Part shown: piece after piece, positions 44,626 to 55,194 of the stretch
How positions within the stretch are numbered: position 1 is the stretch's first letter
How the letters are laid out: the number at the start of each line of letters is the position of its first letter
NCBI GenBank assembly: GCA_963766765.1
Contig: CAVYBR010000017.1
Location: forward strand, 16,202-80,201
DNA: 64,000 nucleotides
DNA from: JACCQS01 sp963766765
Lineage (GTDB): Bacteria; Actinomycetota; Actinomycetes; Mycobacteriales; Geodermatophilaceae
Direction of reading: 5' to 3'
Made by a program: the position numbers and the translations under genes
The notes under the pieces: generated by a model
Told to the model about the DNA's origin: nothing
Seen by the model: the letters and a program-made list of their open reading frames with translations, nothing else
The model's database searches: none

Positions 44626-45690
44626 ATGAGCCAGCCAGCCGGAGTACGCTCCGTTGCCCCGCCGCAGGGCGACAGCAGCCCGGTCCTGTCGGTCCGCGAT
44701 CTCGAAGTGGAGTTTCCCACTCCAGTGGGCCTGGTGCGCGCGCTGAACGGCGTGACGTTCGACGTCCCGCGGGGCAAGGTGCTGGGGATCGTCGGTGAGT
44801 CCGGGTGTGGCAAGAGTGTGACGGCCCGGGCCATCCTGCAGATCATCGAGAAGCCGGGGCGGATCACCGGCGGCAGCATCGTTCTGCGCGGTACCGGCGA
44901 GGAGATCGAGATCACCGGGCTCGACCCGGACAGCAAGCCGATGCGGGCCCTGCGCGGCGGTGAGATCGCGATGGTCTTCCAGGAGCCGATGAGCTCGCTC
45001 AATCCCGTGTACACCATCGGCGCGCAGATCGCGGAAGCCGTGCTGATCCATCAGACCCGGGACCGCGGCGAAGCGCACCGGCGCGCCGTGGAGATGTTGC
45101 GCGAGGTGGGGATGCCACACCCGGAGGCCGTCGCCGCCTCCTATCCGCACCAGCTGTCCGGTGGGATGCGGCAGCGGGCGATGATCGCGATGGCGCTGTC
45201 CTGCAATCCGACGGTGCTGATCGCCGATGAGCCCACCACCGCGCTCGACGTCACCACCGAGGCGCAGATCCTCGAGCTGATCCGCACCGTGCGCGACCGG
45301 GCCGGCATGTCGGTCATGTTCATCACCCACAGCATGGGCGTGGTCGCCCAGCTCTGCGACGAGGTGATCGTGATGTATCTGGGCCGGATCGTCGAACGCG
45401 GCAGCGTCGACGACCTCTTCTACGACGCCAAGCATCCCTACACTCTGGCGCTGCTCCGCTCGATCCCCCGGATCGGCGGCGACCGCAAAGTACCGCTGGA
45501 AGTGATCGAGGGATCCGTACCCGATCCGTACACCCAGCTGGCCGGCTGCCCGTTCCATCCGCGCTGCCCGCACGCGATGCCGGGGCGCTGCGACACCGTT
45601 TTCCCGGCCCAGAGCACCGTCGGACCGGGTCACACGGTGCAATGCCATCTCTACCCGTCCAGCGGGCCCGAGGCCGGGGAGGCCGGATGA
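44626..45690 (+). CDS. ABC transporter ATPase, DppD/OppD type
   Basis: A 354-residue ATPase with Walker A GESGCGKS, signature LSGGMRQR, Walker B VLIADEPTTALD and H-loop ITHSMG. The C-terminal oligopeptide/dipeptide extension has the CPFHPRCPHAMPGRC cysteine cluster, which may bind an iron-sulfur centre. Powers the importer together with the next protein. Last codons overlap the next start (ATGA). Confidence 0.92.
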   Translation: MSQPAGVRSVAPPQGDSSPVLSVRDLEVEFPTPVGLVRALNGVTFDVPRGKVLGIVGESGCGKSVTARAILQIIEKPGRITGGSIVLRGTGEEIEITGLDPDSKPMRALRGGEIAMVFQEPMSSLNPVYTIGAQIAEAVLIHQTRDRGEAHRRAVEMLREVGMPHPEAVAASYPHQLSGGMRQRAMIAMALSCNPTVLIADEPTTALDVTTEAQILELIRTVRDRAGMSVMFITHSMGVVAQLCDEVIVMYLGRIVERGSVDDLFYDAKHPYTLALLRSIPRIGGDRKVPLEVIEGSVPDPYTQLAGCPFHPRCPHAMPGRCDTVFPAQSTVGPGHTVQCHLYPSSGPEAGEAG

Positions 45691-46778
45691 CCGAACCACT
45701 GCTGGAGGTCGCCGGACTGCGGAAGCACTTCCCGGTCCGCGGCGGTTTCCTGGGCCGCACCATCGGCCAGGTCAAGGCGGTCGACGGCGTCGACCTCACC
45801 GTGTGCCGGGGTGAGACCGTCGCTCTGGTCGGCGAGTCCGGCTGCGGCAAGTCCACCACCGGGCGGACGATCGTCCGGCTGGAAGAACCGACCGCCGGCT
45901 CGGTCGTCTTCCACCACCCCACTCGCGGTCCCGTGCGGCTCGAGTCCGCCGACGCCCGGACGCTGCGCGCGGTCCGCCCGCATCTGCAGATGATCTTCCA
46001 GGATCCGTTCGCCTCGCTGGACTCCCGGATGACGGTCAGCAGCATCATCGCGGAGCCTCTCGTGATCAACAAAGTCGCGACCGGGCGAGCTCTCAAGGAC
46101 CGCGTGGCGGAACTGCTGACACTTGTTGGCCTGCGTCCGGAGCACGCGAACCGCTACCCGCACGCCTTCTCCGGCGGCCAGCGCCAGCGGATCGGGATCG
46201 CCCGGGCGATCGCGCTCGACCCGGACCTGATCGTCTGCGACGAGGCGGTCTCGGCCTTGGACGTGTCCGTCCAGGCGCAGATCCTCAATCTGCTGGAGGA
46301 ACTGCAGCGCCGGCTGGACATCGCCTATCTCTTCATCAGCCACGACCTGGCGGCCGTCGAGCACATCGCCGACCGGGTGGTGGTGATGTACGTCGGACGG
46401 ATCGTCGAGAGCGGCCCGGTCGAGCAGGTCTACAACTCGCCGAAGCATCCGTACACCGAGGCGCTGCTGGCCGCCGTACCGCAGCCGGACCCGCGGGTGC
46501 GGACCCGTCCTAAGCTGCTGGCCGGCGACGTACCGAGCCCCGCGAACCCGCCCAGCGGCTGCTACTTCCATCCGCGCTGCCCCTACGCCCAGCCGGTCTG
46601 CGCGGCCGAGACTCCGCCGGTGCGTGAGGTCGGCGAGGGCCACCTTTCTGCCTGCCACTTTGCAGACACGCTGCCACTCGTGGGAGCCCTCGCGTCCACG
46701 CCACCTAACCAAACCGGCTCTGGTCCCGAGAAGCCCTTGCTTTCGGCCCCCGCTGCCCAGCAGACAGGAGCGACATGA
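45687..46778 (+). CDS. ABC transporter ATPase, DppF/OppF type
   Basis: A 363-residue ATPase with Walker A GESGCGKST, signature FSGGQRQR, Walker B LIVCDEAVSALD and H-loop ISHDLA. The extension carries CYFHPRCPYAQPVC. The ATG at 45687 overlaps the stop codon of the partner gene, making it a better start than 45642. The C-terminal 35 residues after SACHFADT are low-complexity and overlap the next gene by four bases. Confidence 0.92.
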   Translation: MTEPLLEVAGLRKHFPVRGGFLGRTIGQVKAVDGVDLTVCRGETVALVGESGCGKSTTGRTIVRLEEPTAGSVVFHHPTRGPVRLESADARTLRAVRPHLQMIFQDPFASLDSRMTVSSIIAEPLVINKVATGRALKDRVAELLTLVGLRPEHANRYPHAFSGGQRQRIGIARAIALDPDLIVCDEAVSALDVSVQAQILNLLEELQRRLDIAYLFISHDLAAVEHIADRVVVMYVGRIVESGPVEQVYNSPKHPYTEALLAAVPQPDPRVRTRPKLLAGDVPSPANPPSGCYFHPRCPYAQPVCAAETPPVREVGEGHLSACHFADTLPLVGALASTPPNQTGSGPEKPLLSAPAAQQTGAT

Positions 46779-47296
46779 CCGACGACGTGCCGCAGTTCAC
46801 CGGTATCGCCCGTTACCGCGATCCGCAGGGCCGCTTCTCGTTCCGCTACCCCTGGGACTGGTCCGTCGACGATCTGGATCAGGACCGTGAGGGAGTGATG
46901 CTCAAGCCCGACCCGGATCAGCCGGGCACCTATGTCGCTGCCTGGGTCGCCACGCTGCCCGCCGGGGTAACCGTCGCCGACCTGGCCGACCTGCGGGACG
47001 GCTTCGATGCGGGCCTGGGTTCACTGCCGGAGCTGCGGGTTCTGGAGACACACGAAGACACGGTCGGCGGAGCGGTCCAGATGACGCGCACAGTCACCTT
47101 TCGCGAGGGTGACCACACCCGCCAACGCTGCGTCCGAGCGCTGTACCTGGACCGGACTCAACTGGTCTACGTGTACCAGGGCGCGACGCCCGACGCCTAC
47201 GAGTACTGGCTCTCGATGGGCAACTACTGCTGGTCCACCCTCGAGATCGCCGACGAGGTCTGGTTCGCCGCGGATCCGGAGTTGAGTCAGGCCTGA
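46775..47296 (+). CDS. Small PsbP/Mog1-fold-like protein of the transporter operon
   Basis: A 173-residue protein without signal peptide or membrane segment. The N-terminal DPQGRFSFRYPWDWSVD and mid-section RTVTFREGDHTRQRCV...YLDRTQLVYVYQGATPD resemble the PsbP/Mog1 fold by pattern, not by named family. It overlaps the ATPase gene by four bases, so it is the last gene of the operon and probably assists uptake or use of the sugar. Its stop overlaps that of the convergent GH42 gene by ten bases. Function unknown. Confidence 0.6.
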   Translation: MTDDVPQFTGIARYRDPQGRFSFRYPWDWSVDDLDQDREGVMLKPDPDQPGTYVAAWVATLPAGVTVADLADLRDGFDAGLGSLPELRVLETHEDTVGGAVQMTRTVTFREGDHTRQRCVRALYLDRTQLVYVYQGATPDAYEYWLSMGNYCWSTLEIADEVWFAADPELSQA

Positions 47297-49320
47297 CGTC
47301 GTACGACGGCGACGCCGCCCGGGTCGAGGGCAAGCGGTTCGCCGACCTTGACCGGGCTGCCGGTGAGGAGCTCGGTGCCCGATCGGTCCGGGGTGATCTC
47401 GGCCTTCGCGCTGCCGTGATTGAGGAAGAACAGGCAGTCGCCGCGCTCCGCGACTTCCACTCCGCGCGGCGCCTGATGCACCGGGCCTACACCCGCCCGG
47501 TCGAGCACGGCGCGCACGACGGTCGAGAGCGCTTCGTCGTCCAATCGCGTACCGACGTACAGGGCCCGGCCGCGACCTCGTTCGTGATCGACGATGGCTG
47601 GTTGGCCCGCGAGGGATCCCTCGCCGTATTCGGCCACGACCTGGGCGCCTTCGGGGACGAGCTCGTCCTGCCACTGGGTCGCCGACGCGCTGAAGGTGCT
47701 GCCGAGCAGCGTCGTACCGGCCACCGATCGCACCGCGACCGAAGCGTCCTCAGCGAGTGGGGACAGCTCCCGGACCTGGACGCCGATCACTTCCCGGAGC
47801 GCTCCGGCGTACCCGTTCTCGACGATCGCGTCGTCCTCGTCAACGATGCCGGAGAAGTACGACACCAAGAGGTGTCCGCCGCCGTCGACGTACCGCCGGA
47901 CAGCGGCGGACCGGGCGGCCGGCATCAGATACTGATTGGGGACGACCACGACCTTGTAGCCCGACAGATCTTCGTCCAGCGACACGACGTCCACTGCGAC
48001 CTGCTGATGCCAGAGTGCCCGGTAGTGGCGGATGACCGTGTCGCGGTAGTCGAACGTGTTGACGGGGTGCGCCTCCCCCTCCACGGCCCACCAGTTCTCC
48101 CAGTCGAAGACAATCGCGACGTCGGCGCTGACGCGTTCCGTCGTGACGTCCGTCAGCCGGGGCAGCTCTCGACCGAGCTGGACGACCTCCTGCCAGGTAC
48201 CAGTACCGGTCCCGCCGTGCGGAACCATCGCCGAGTGGAACTTCTCCTGCCCGTACCGGGCCGCGCGCCACTGGAAGAACATCACCGCGTCGGAGCCATG
48301 GGCAACCGCCTGCAGCGAGCCGAGCCTCATCCGGCCGGGCGGTTTGCGGAGATTGGTCTTCCACTGACTGACCGCCCCGGTCGCCTGTTCCATCAGCAGC
48401 CACGGCGCGCCGGACCCGATCGAACGCATCAGGTCGAACTGGAAGGCGGCCTCGATCATCGACTCCGGTTTGCCTGGATCGGGGTACATGTCGAAGGCCA
48501 CGACATCCACCTCGCGGGCCCACCGGCGGGCGTCCACGCCCCGATGGAACGCGAAGAAGTTGGTGGTCACCGGCACCGGCGGGGTGAACTCACGCAACAG
48601 GTCGCGCTCGGCGACGAACAACTCCAGCAGGACGTCGGAGGCGAAGCGGTGGAAGTCCAACCGCCGGCCGGGATTCATCCACCCGCGCGACTGCCGCGGC
48701 ACATGGACCTGGGACCAACCACCGTAGTGCTGGCCCCAGACCGCAGTACCCCAGTGCAGGTTGAGGGAATCCAGGGAGCCGTAGCGGAGCAGTAACCACT
48801 CGCGGAACCGCTCGTCGCAGCTGTCGCAGTAGCACTGGCCGTGGTACTCGTTGCCGACATGCCACATCGCCAGCGCGGGGTGGTCGGCGTACCGTTCGGC
48901 GAGCTTGCGCGCGATCCGCCGGCTGCGATCGCGATAAACCTCCGAGGACGGGCAGAAGTGGCCTCGACCACCGACGCCGACCCGTACGCCGCGGTCGTCG
49001 ACCGGCAGCGTCTGCGGGTGCTCCTCGGCGAGCCATGGCGGGGGCGATGCGTTCGGGGTGGCGAGGTTGACGGAGATCTGGTTGGCCGCGAGCAGATCCA
49101 GCACCTCGTCCAGCCAGCCGAACTCGTATTTGCCATCGGCAGGTTCGAGCCTGGACCAGGAGAAGATCCCGACGCTCACCAGTGAGACGCCGGCCTCGCG
49201 CATGAGTCGGACGTCTTCTTGCCAAACCTCGCGTGGCCACTGTTCGGGGTTGTAGTCGCCGCCGTAGACGATGCCGGACAGTCTGCGCCGGAACGCGGCC
49301 ATGGCTTCAGGTCGGAACAT
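47287..49320 (-). CDS. GH42 beta-galactosidase
   Basis: A 677-residue cytoplasmic enzyme that cleaves beta-galactosides from lactose or galactan oligosaccharides. The GH42 N-terminus YGGDYNPEQWP is followed by acid/base glutamate in WHVGNEYHG near 155, a zinc-site cysteine group (GHFC and CYCDSC), and nucleophile glutamate in WLLMEQATG near 310. A trimerisation domain (about 395-600) and a C-terminal beta domain follow. A LacI-type operator identical to one before the transporter operon lies 52 bases before the ATG. No signal peptide, consistent with intracellular action on imported oligosaccharides. Confidence 0.93.
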   Translation of the reverse strand: MFRPEAMAAFRRRLSGIVYGGDYNPEQWPREVWQEDVRLMREAGVSLVSVGIFSWSRLEPADGKYEFGWLDEVLDLLAANQISVNLATPNASPPPWLAEEHPQTLPVDDRGVRVGVGGRGHFCPSSEVYRDRSRRIARKLAERYADHPALAMWHVGNEYHGQCYCDSCDERFREWLLLRYGSLDSLNLHWGTAVWGQHYGGWSQVHVPRQSRGWMNPGRRLDFHRFASDVLLELFVAERDLLREFTPPVPVTTNFFAFHRGVDARRWAREVDVVAFDMYPDPGKPESMIEAAFQFDLMRSIGSGAPWLLMEQATGAVSQWKTNLRKPPGRMRLGSLQAVAHGSDAVMFFQWRAARYGQEKFHSAMVPHGGTGTGTWQEVVQLGRELPRLTDVTTERVSADVAIVFDWENWWAVEGEAHPVNTFDYRDTVIRHYRALWHQQVAVDVVSLDEDLSGYKVVVVPNQYLMPAARSAAVRRYVDGGGHLLVSYFSGIVDEDDAIVENGYAGALREVIGVQVRELSPLAEDASVAVRSVAGTTLLGSTFSASATQWQDELVPEGAQVVAEYGEGSLAGQPAIVDHERGRGRALYVGTRLDDEALSTVVRAVLDRAGVGPVHQAPRGVEVAERGDCLFFLNHGSAKAEITPDRSGTELLTGSPVKVGEPLALDPGGVAVVRRQA

Positions 49321-49371
49321 GTCGCAGCACCACTCCCGGGGTCCTTCGGCCGACGGTCAGCTGGCACGTTA

Positions 49372-49383
49372 GTGAACGATCAC
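49372..49383 (-). promoter_or_regulatory. LacI-type operator before GH42 gene
   Basis: GTGAACGATCAC, identical to the site at 40166-40177. It is flanked by A+T-richer CACGTTA and CTTTTGG, suggesting overlap with the promoter. The shared site implies that one repressor controls uptake and hydrolysis. Confidence 0.65.
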
Positions 49384-49465
49384 CTTTTGGGTCAAGAGCT
49401 GGGACCGTCGTCCCCCCGGAGCCGGCGCGGTGCTCGCGGGGGCCGTGGAGCTCATCGGATCTCCC

Positions 49466-51750
49466 TCACTTCACCGGGACGATGCGGATGTAGTCGAAAC
49501 TCAGGGTGCGGTTCGAGCCCGCTGTCGCTGTGTAGGTGAAGGTGTTCTTCCTTCCTGGTTCGAGCCTGATCACCTGACGTGGTGCAGCCGTGTACCAGCC
49601 CTCCGTCGGCCGAGTCTGGTCGATGGCATCGCCGTACTTCGTTCCGTTGACGGAGAGTTGCACCGCTCCGCGTCCGGACGGCGCCCCGCCGAAGGCAGTC
49701 TCGATCCGGGCCTTGCTCACGCCCTTCGGCACGGTGATGGTGAAGGTGTAGACGTCGCCCGTGTCGACCGCTTCGAACCTCAGCCAGTAGCCGCCGTGTG
49801 CCCCGTCGCGGTAGATTTTGTCGTCGCGTGTCGACAGCGCGAAGGGCGCAGTCGTCACACCGGAGTAGCGCTGCCCCTCGGCCTCGAACGTATAGGCCTT
49901 GGCCGCAGGAGTTCGGTCCTTGGTGAGAACGCGCACCGCGGCGTACGGCGGAACCGTGACCAGCGCATCCTGACCGCTCCGGCCGACGGCGATCCGGCCC
50001 TTGTCCGGGACCCATGCGTTCTCCGTCGCCGGTGTCTCGAAGCGGTCGAACGACCCGCTTCGCGCGTCGGCGATCCGGCCGGCAAGTCCCGAGAGCTTGT
50101 ACGTCGTCGCTTCGGTTCCCAGGTTGACCAGCGCGAACTCGTTCGCGGACCGCCGGATCGCCAGGCCTGTGTTGTCGGCGCCGCGGACTGGGTAGGACAC
50201 CTCAACCGATCCCAGCGACTTGGTGAGCTCCGTGCCGGCCGGGATCGCCAAGTTGTCGGCGTCACGAGTGGCGTTGAAGAACGCGAGCTGGGTGCCGCCG
50301 GCCCCGTCCGACTGCTTGGTCGCCAGGTCGTAACCCACCTTGAGCAGCGTCTTGTTGACGTTCGTGACCCGGGCGACCTTGTCCGCGTAGACGTACGGCC
50401 CGAACGTCATCCTGTTGGCGGTACCACCCGGGTGCGAACCCTCCGCCGTACATTTGCCGTCGAGCTCCGAGGTCACGGAGTCGTTGAGCACACTTTGGAC
50501 GTCAGCGCCGCAGATGTCGTACGCGTTGTTGAAGGCACCGCCGGCGAGCGTCGCGACCGACAGCTCGGCCATGTTCGGGTACGCCGCCCCGTTCTCCATC
50601 GACATCGCGAGGTTCTCACCGAGTGAGTAGCTCGGGAGGTCCCTGTTCCGCGTCGTGTCGTAGAACGGCGCATGGCCGATCCGGTACACAGCCTCGGTCC
50701 CGTTCTGGTACGGGTCGATGCCGATGAAGTCCAGGGAAGTCTTTCCGGCGAGCCGCTGTTTCTCGTTGTACGCCAGGGCTCCCACGGAGTCCGTGGCCGC
50801 CGCCTGGTTGAAACGGGTCCACACCGGGTGCTTCGTCGCCTTGACCGCTTCGGCGATGGCGTTGTTGTACTCCCACTGAAGTCTGGCCCGATACCCGGCC
50901 GCGAAGGTCGGTTGGTCGACGTAAGTCCCGTCGGCGATCGCCGCTGCCCGCTCCGCGGCGTACCGAGCGGTGCTCGACGCGCTGCGGCTGTAGTCGGCGC
51001 CCTGCCCGGTCGTCGGCTCGTTCGTGGTCTGCAGACCGACGACAGTGTGATCGCGGTCCGTCTTCGCGAGGTGATTGAAGACCGTCGCGAGAACGTGGGC
51101 CTCCTGCCGCTGAAGGTTCTTGTCGGCCTTGTCGAGCAGGTAGCGGTAGGCGCCGTACCGCGGATCGTTGACCTTGCTGAAGATCGGCCTGCCGTCGGAT
51201 CTCAAGGCCTTCTCGTACTGGACGAACGCGTAGTGCGGTGTCCGGTCGTCCGCGGTCGCAGCCGTCGAGTCGGCTCCGAACCAGACGACCTCGAACTTGA
51301 GTCCGGCCTTCCGTGCCGACCCGACGACTCGATCCAGATGCGCGAAGTCCCAGGAATCCTTGCTGGACAGCGTCAGCTGAGGCCCGCCCACAAGATCGGT
51401 TGCCTGGACACCGGGAGTCGAGTCCTGCAGGAGGAAGCTCAGAGTTCGCTCGCCCCGGGCGTACGCGTCCGCGACGTGCTTGGTGACATCGAGGTCGTAC
51501 ACGTGCGCGGCACCGAGCTGGTCCCAGGCGGGGAGTACGCCGACCGGCGTCAGGCGCTCGCCGTTGCGGGAAACATTCGTCCCGTCGAACGTGAAGCCGG
51601 CGCCTGCCCACGTCACGTCGCCCTGCCGCCAGTCGTTCTCGATCGCGTAGGCGTTCAGACCCTGGACCGGAGACATCGCGGTCGCTGTCCTGATCCGGAT
51701 CTTCGCGCCGTCCACCGAGAGATCGTAGTTGTCGGGATCCGGAACTTGAC
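49466..51750 (-). CDS. Glycoside hydrolase-like protein, N-terminus abnormal
   Basis: The frame runs from about 51,793, but its first 20 or so residues coincide with an unrelated gene on the other strand, so the true start is lost. Residues about 20-143 look like a DNRLRE-type beta domain (WRQGDVTWAG, VYDLDVTKHV, ending GGPQLTLSS). From about 147 the sequence resembles the second half of a GH35/DUF5597-like barrel (DFAHLDRVVGSARKAGL...VVWFGA) with acid/base in TTNEP and nucleophile candidate in SLGEN. The first barrel strands are missing. The C-terminus is a carbohydrate-binding-like beta domain. No intact signal peptide. Family assignment tentative; the protein is either chimeric or an in-frame fusion. 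Confidence 0.5.
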
Positions 51751-51762
51751 CAGCGACAGCGA

Positions 51763-52473
51763 CTGATGATCTTCCTGCAGCCCCCCGACGCAACCGTCGT
51801 CGCCGGCTTCAACCGGTGGAAGTCGCTGGGCCGATTCGTGAAGAAGGGCGAGAAGGGCATCTCGATCTTCGCCCCGTGCAGGTACAAGACGAAGGTCGAG
51901 ACCGATGCCGGCGAGGAAAAGACGGTGCAACAGATACGTGGTTTCAGGGTCGTGCACGTCTTCGACATCTCCCAGACCGAGGGCGAGGAACTGCCCGACC
52001 TCGACGCGGTGCGGCCGAAGCTGCTGGACGGTGACGCCCCCGAGGGCATCTGGGAAGCGCTCGTGGCCCAGGCAACGAAGCCGGCTTCGAGGTCATCCGT
52101 GAGCAGAAAGGCAACGAGAACGGCTACTGCGACTTCTTGAACAAGAGCATCGCGGTCCGTCCGGACGTGGCCCCCGCCCAGGCCGTCAAGACACTGGTCC
52201 ACGAGCTCGGTCATGCGCTGCTCCACGCGAGGAGCTCCGAAGTCCCGTGAGGTCGCTGAGGTCGAGGTCGAATCGGTCGCCTACATCGTCTGCGACGCGC
52301 TCGGACTGGACACCGGCGACTACAGCTTCGCCTACGTCGCCCGCTGGTCGGGCGGCGCGGCGGAGCTCATCAAGGAGACCGGCGAGCGGGTCATCCGCTG
52401 CGCCAAGCAGATCCTGGAGGGTATGGAAGTCGACGTGTCGAACGATTCTGGGATGGAGGTGAAAGCATCGTGA
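51763..52473 (+). pseudogene. ArdC-like antirestriction protein fragment, frameshifted
   Basis: Starts inside the conserved LMIFLQ segment, so 60 or more N-terminal residues are missing. The first frame holds ATVVAGFNRWKSLGRFVKKGEKGI...RGFRVVHVFDISQTEGEELP, the single-strand-DNA-binding ArdC domain of plasmids and integrative elements. After about 52,078 another frame has VKTLVHELGHALLHA, the zinc-protease motif, and after about 52,245 the first frame returns with EVEVESVAYIVCDALGLDTGDYSF, supplying the third zinc ligand. The two frameshifts compensate. ArdC proteins protect incoming DNA from restriction. It belongs to a mobile element and abuts the glycosidase gene abnormally. Confidence 0.75.
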
Positions 52474-52665
52474 GCGAGACCAACGGCGTCGCACTGTTCT
52501 CGAGACTGAACTGGCCCAAGGGCGCTTTGGGCGAGCGGCCGTTGCTTGTGATCGAAAGCTATGACCCCTCCGTGTGGAAACGGGATGACTGCCCGGGTCC
52601 GGATGCAGCGGATGGGCTCCTTGACCGTGGTTTCGAACCTCTCCGGCCCGAGGGATGGTTCTTCC
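52470..52665 (+). CDS. Small unknown ORF after ArdC, 3' end lost at junction
   Basis: GTG at 52470 overlaps the ArdC stop by four bases. About 65 residues (beginning SETNGVALFSRLNWPKGALG) are readable before the sequence becomes RND pump DNA. The arrangement suggests a real downstream partner of ArdC on a plasmid or integrative element. No family recognised. Confidence 0.4.
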
Positions 52666-55194
52666 CGTACCTCGAGCTCCGATGTCGCAGCGGCGGTTCG
52701 CGAGCAGAACACGCAGTTCGCCGGCGGACGCGTCGGCGACACGCCGGTCAACGGACCGGGTGGACCTGACGCTCACGGTGACCGCGCACGGGCCGCCTGA
52801 AGGAGCCCGAGGAGTTCGGCAACATCGTGCTGCGCGCGGAGCCCGATGGCCGCGTGATCCGCCTGCGCGACGTGGCGCGCGTCGAGCTCGGCGCGCAGGA
52901 TTACAACTTCAATGCCACCAACGACGGCATGCCGGTCGTCGGCGTCGGCGTGTTCCTGGCGCCCGATGCCAACGCGCTGCAGGTCGGCGAAGGACATCAA
53001 GGCGCGCATGACCGAGCTCGGCAAGAAATTCCCGTCGGGCGTGGCCTGGAAGATCCCCTACGACACCACCCAGTACGTGAAGGTGTCGATGCGCGAAGTG
53101 GTCTACACGCTCATCGAGGCGATGCTGCTGGTGTTCGTGGTGGTGTACGTGTTCCTGCAGAACTGGCGCGCCACGCTGATTCCGGCGCTCGCGGTGCCGA
53201 TCTCGCTGATCGGCACGCTCGCGGCGATGTACGTGTTCGGCTTCTCCATCAATACGCTCACGCTGTTCGGCATGGTGCTGGCGATCGGCATCGTGGTGGA
53301 CGATGCGATCGTCGTGCTGGAAAACGTCGAGCGGCACATGCGCAGCGAGCACGTGGACGCCAAGGAGGCGACGCGGCGCGCGCTCGAGGAAGTGGCCGGG
53401 CCGGTCATCGCCATCGTGCTGGTGCTGACCGCCGTGTTCATGCCGGTCGCCTTCCTCGGCGGCCTCGTCGGCGAGATGTACCGGCAGTTCGCGATGACCA
53501 TTGCCGTGTCGGTGATCATCTCGGGTTTCGTCGCGCTCACGCTGACTCCGGCGCTGTGCGCGATGATCCTGCGGCCGGGCGACTGCAGCATGAGCGGCGT
53601 GCTCGGGCGCTTCGACCGCTGGTTCCAGCGCATGACGCAGCGCTACACCAATGGCGTGCGCTTACGTCATGCGCCACACGGCTGCTGGCGCATCGCGCTC
53701 ATCGCCGTGATGCTCGTCGCCACCTGGGGACTTTCGCGCGCGATCCCCTCAGCGCTCGCGCCGGAGGAAGACCAGGGCTGGGTCCTGGCGCTCACGATCC
53801 TGCCGCCCGGCCGCATCCCTGCAACGCACCGATGCCGTGGTCAAGCAGCTGACCGATGGCATGCGATCCAACCCCGCGATCGCTCCCGGAAAAACCATGT
53901 CGCTGGCCGGACTCGATCCGCTGACATTCGGCCTGCGCACCAACACCGCGCGTCACGTTCTTCCCGCTCAAGGACTGGGGTGAGCGCAAGAGTGAGGAGC
54001 TCACCGCTCAAGGCGTGGTCGGCGCGATCTTCGGCGTGGGCTCCGCGCATCAAGGACGGCATGGTCATCGGCATCAATCCTCCCGCCATCTCCGGCATCA
54101 GCCTCACGGGCGGCTTCGAGGCTTTCGTGCAGTCACGCACCGGCAGCGATTACGCCGCGCTCGAAGGGGCGACACAGAAATTCCTGGCGGCCGCGGGCAA
54201 GCGCAAGGAGCTCGCCGGGCTGCAGACCACCTTCAGCGCGCAGGTACCGCGCGTGCGCATCGATCTCGATCGCGACCGGGCCAAGGCACTGGGCATACCG
54301 ATCAGCGCGGTGTTCGAGACGCTGCAGAGCACGTTCGGCGCGCTCTACGTCAACGACTTCAACCGGCTCGGGCGCGTGTTCAAGGTGCAGCTGCAATCGG
54401 AGAGCGCCTACCGCAAGTACGCTGAGGATATCCGCCAGGTATTCCTGCGCAACGGCGCCGGCCAGCTGGTGCCGCTCACCGCGCTGGCCACCATCCGCAC
54501 CGACACCGGCCCCGACATGGTCGAGCGCTTCAACGTGTTTCCGGCGGCGCGGGTCATCGGCCAGCCTGCGGAGGGCTACAGTTCCGGCGAGGCTCTCAAG
54601 ATCATGGAGCAGGTGGCCGCGGAGTCATTGCCCGAGGGTTACACGCTGGCATGGTCGGGCCAGTCGTACCAGGAAAAAGTCAGCGGCGAATCCAAGGGCC
54701 TGGTATTCGTTCTCGCGATATTCATGGTGTTCCTGATCCTCGCGGCCCTGTACGAGCGGCTGACTCTGCCGCTCGCCATCATCATGGCGGTGCCGTTCGG
54801 CGTGTTCGGCGCATTGCTGGCCGTGTGGCTGCGCGGCCTGTCGAACGACCTCTACCTGCAGATCGGGCTCGTGACCCTGGTGGGCCTGGCGGCCAAGAAC
54901 GCCATCCTGATCGTCGAGTTCGCCGCCCAGAATCACAAACACGGCATGCCTCTGAAGGAAGCGGCAATCGAGGCCGCGCGGGTGCGCTTCCGGCCCATCG
55001 TCATGACCTCGCTCGCCTTCGTGTTCGGCGTACTGCCGCTGGCAATCAGCACGGGAGCGGGCGCAGCCAGCCGGCACTCGATCGGCACCGGGGTCATCGG
55101 CGGCATGTTGATGGCCACGTTCCTGGCAGTCCTGTTCGTGCCGCTGTTCTTCCTCTGGACGGCGGGCCTGTCACGGCGTAGTTTGCGCAAGTGA
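52665..55194 (+). pseudogene. RND multidrug efflux pump (AcrB/MexB-like), 5'-truncated and frameshifted
   Basis: Inner-membrane proton-driven pump of a Gram-negative cell. The first readable part is SSSDVAAAVREQNTQFAGGRVGD, equivalent to the porter domain after roughly 220 missing residues. It continues with EEFGNIVLR, the helix block FGMVLAIGIVVDDAIVVLENVE with the conserved aspartate pair, LTPALCAMILRP, and the second helix block VGLAAKNAILIVEFA. The frame changes near 52,770, 52,988, 53,810, 53,945 and 54,045. Such a gene with periplasmic and outer-membrane partners is not expected in an actinobacterium. The stop overlaps the next start (GTGA), so that pair is natural. Confidence 0.85.

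Noticed and set aside
42315..45017. 900-residue open frame on the - strand
   Set aside because: It runs antisense to the permease and ATPase genes, has no recognisable motif and repeats Arg/Gln/Asp-rich composition typical of a shadow frame in high-GC DNA.
50616..52226. 536-residue - strand frame
   Set aside because: Mostly shadow of the glycosidase in another frame plus antisense of ArdC.
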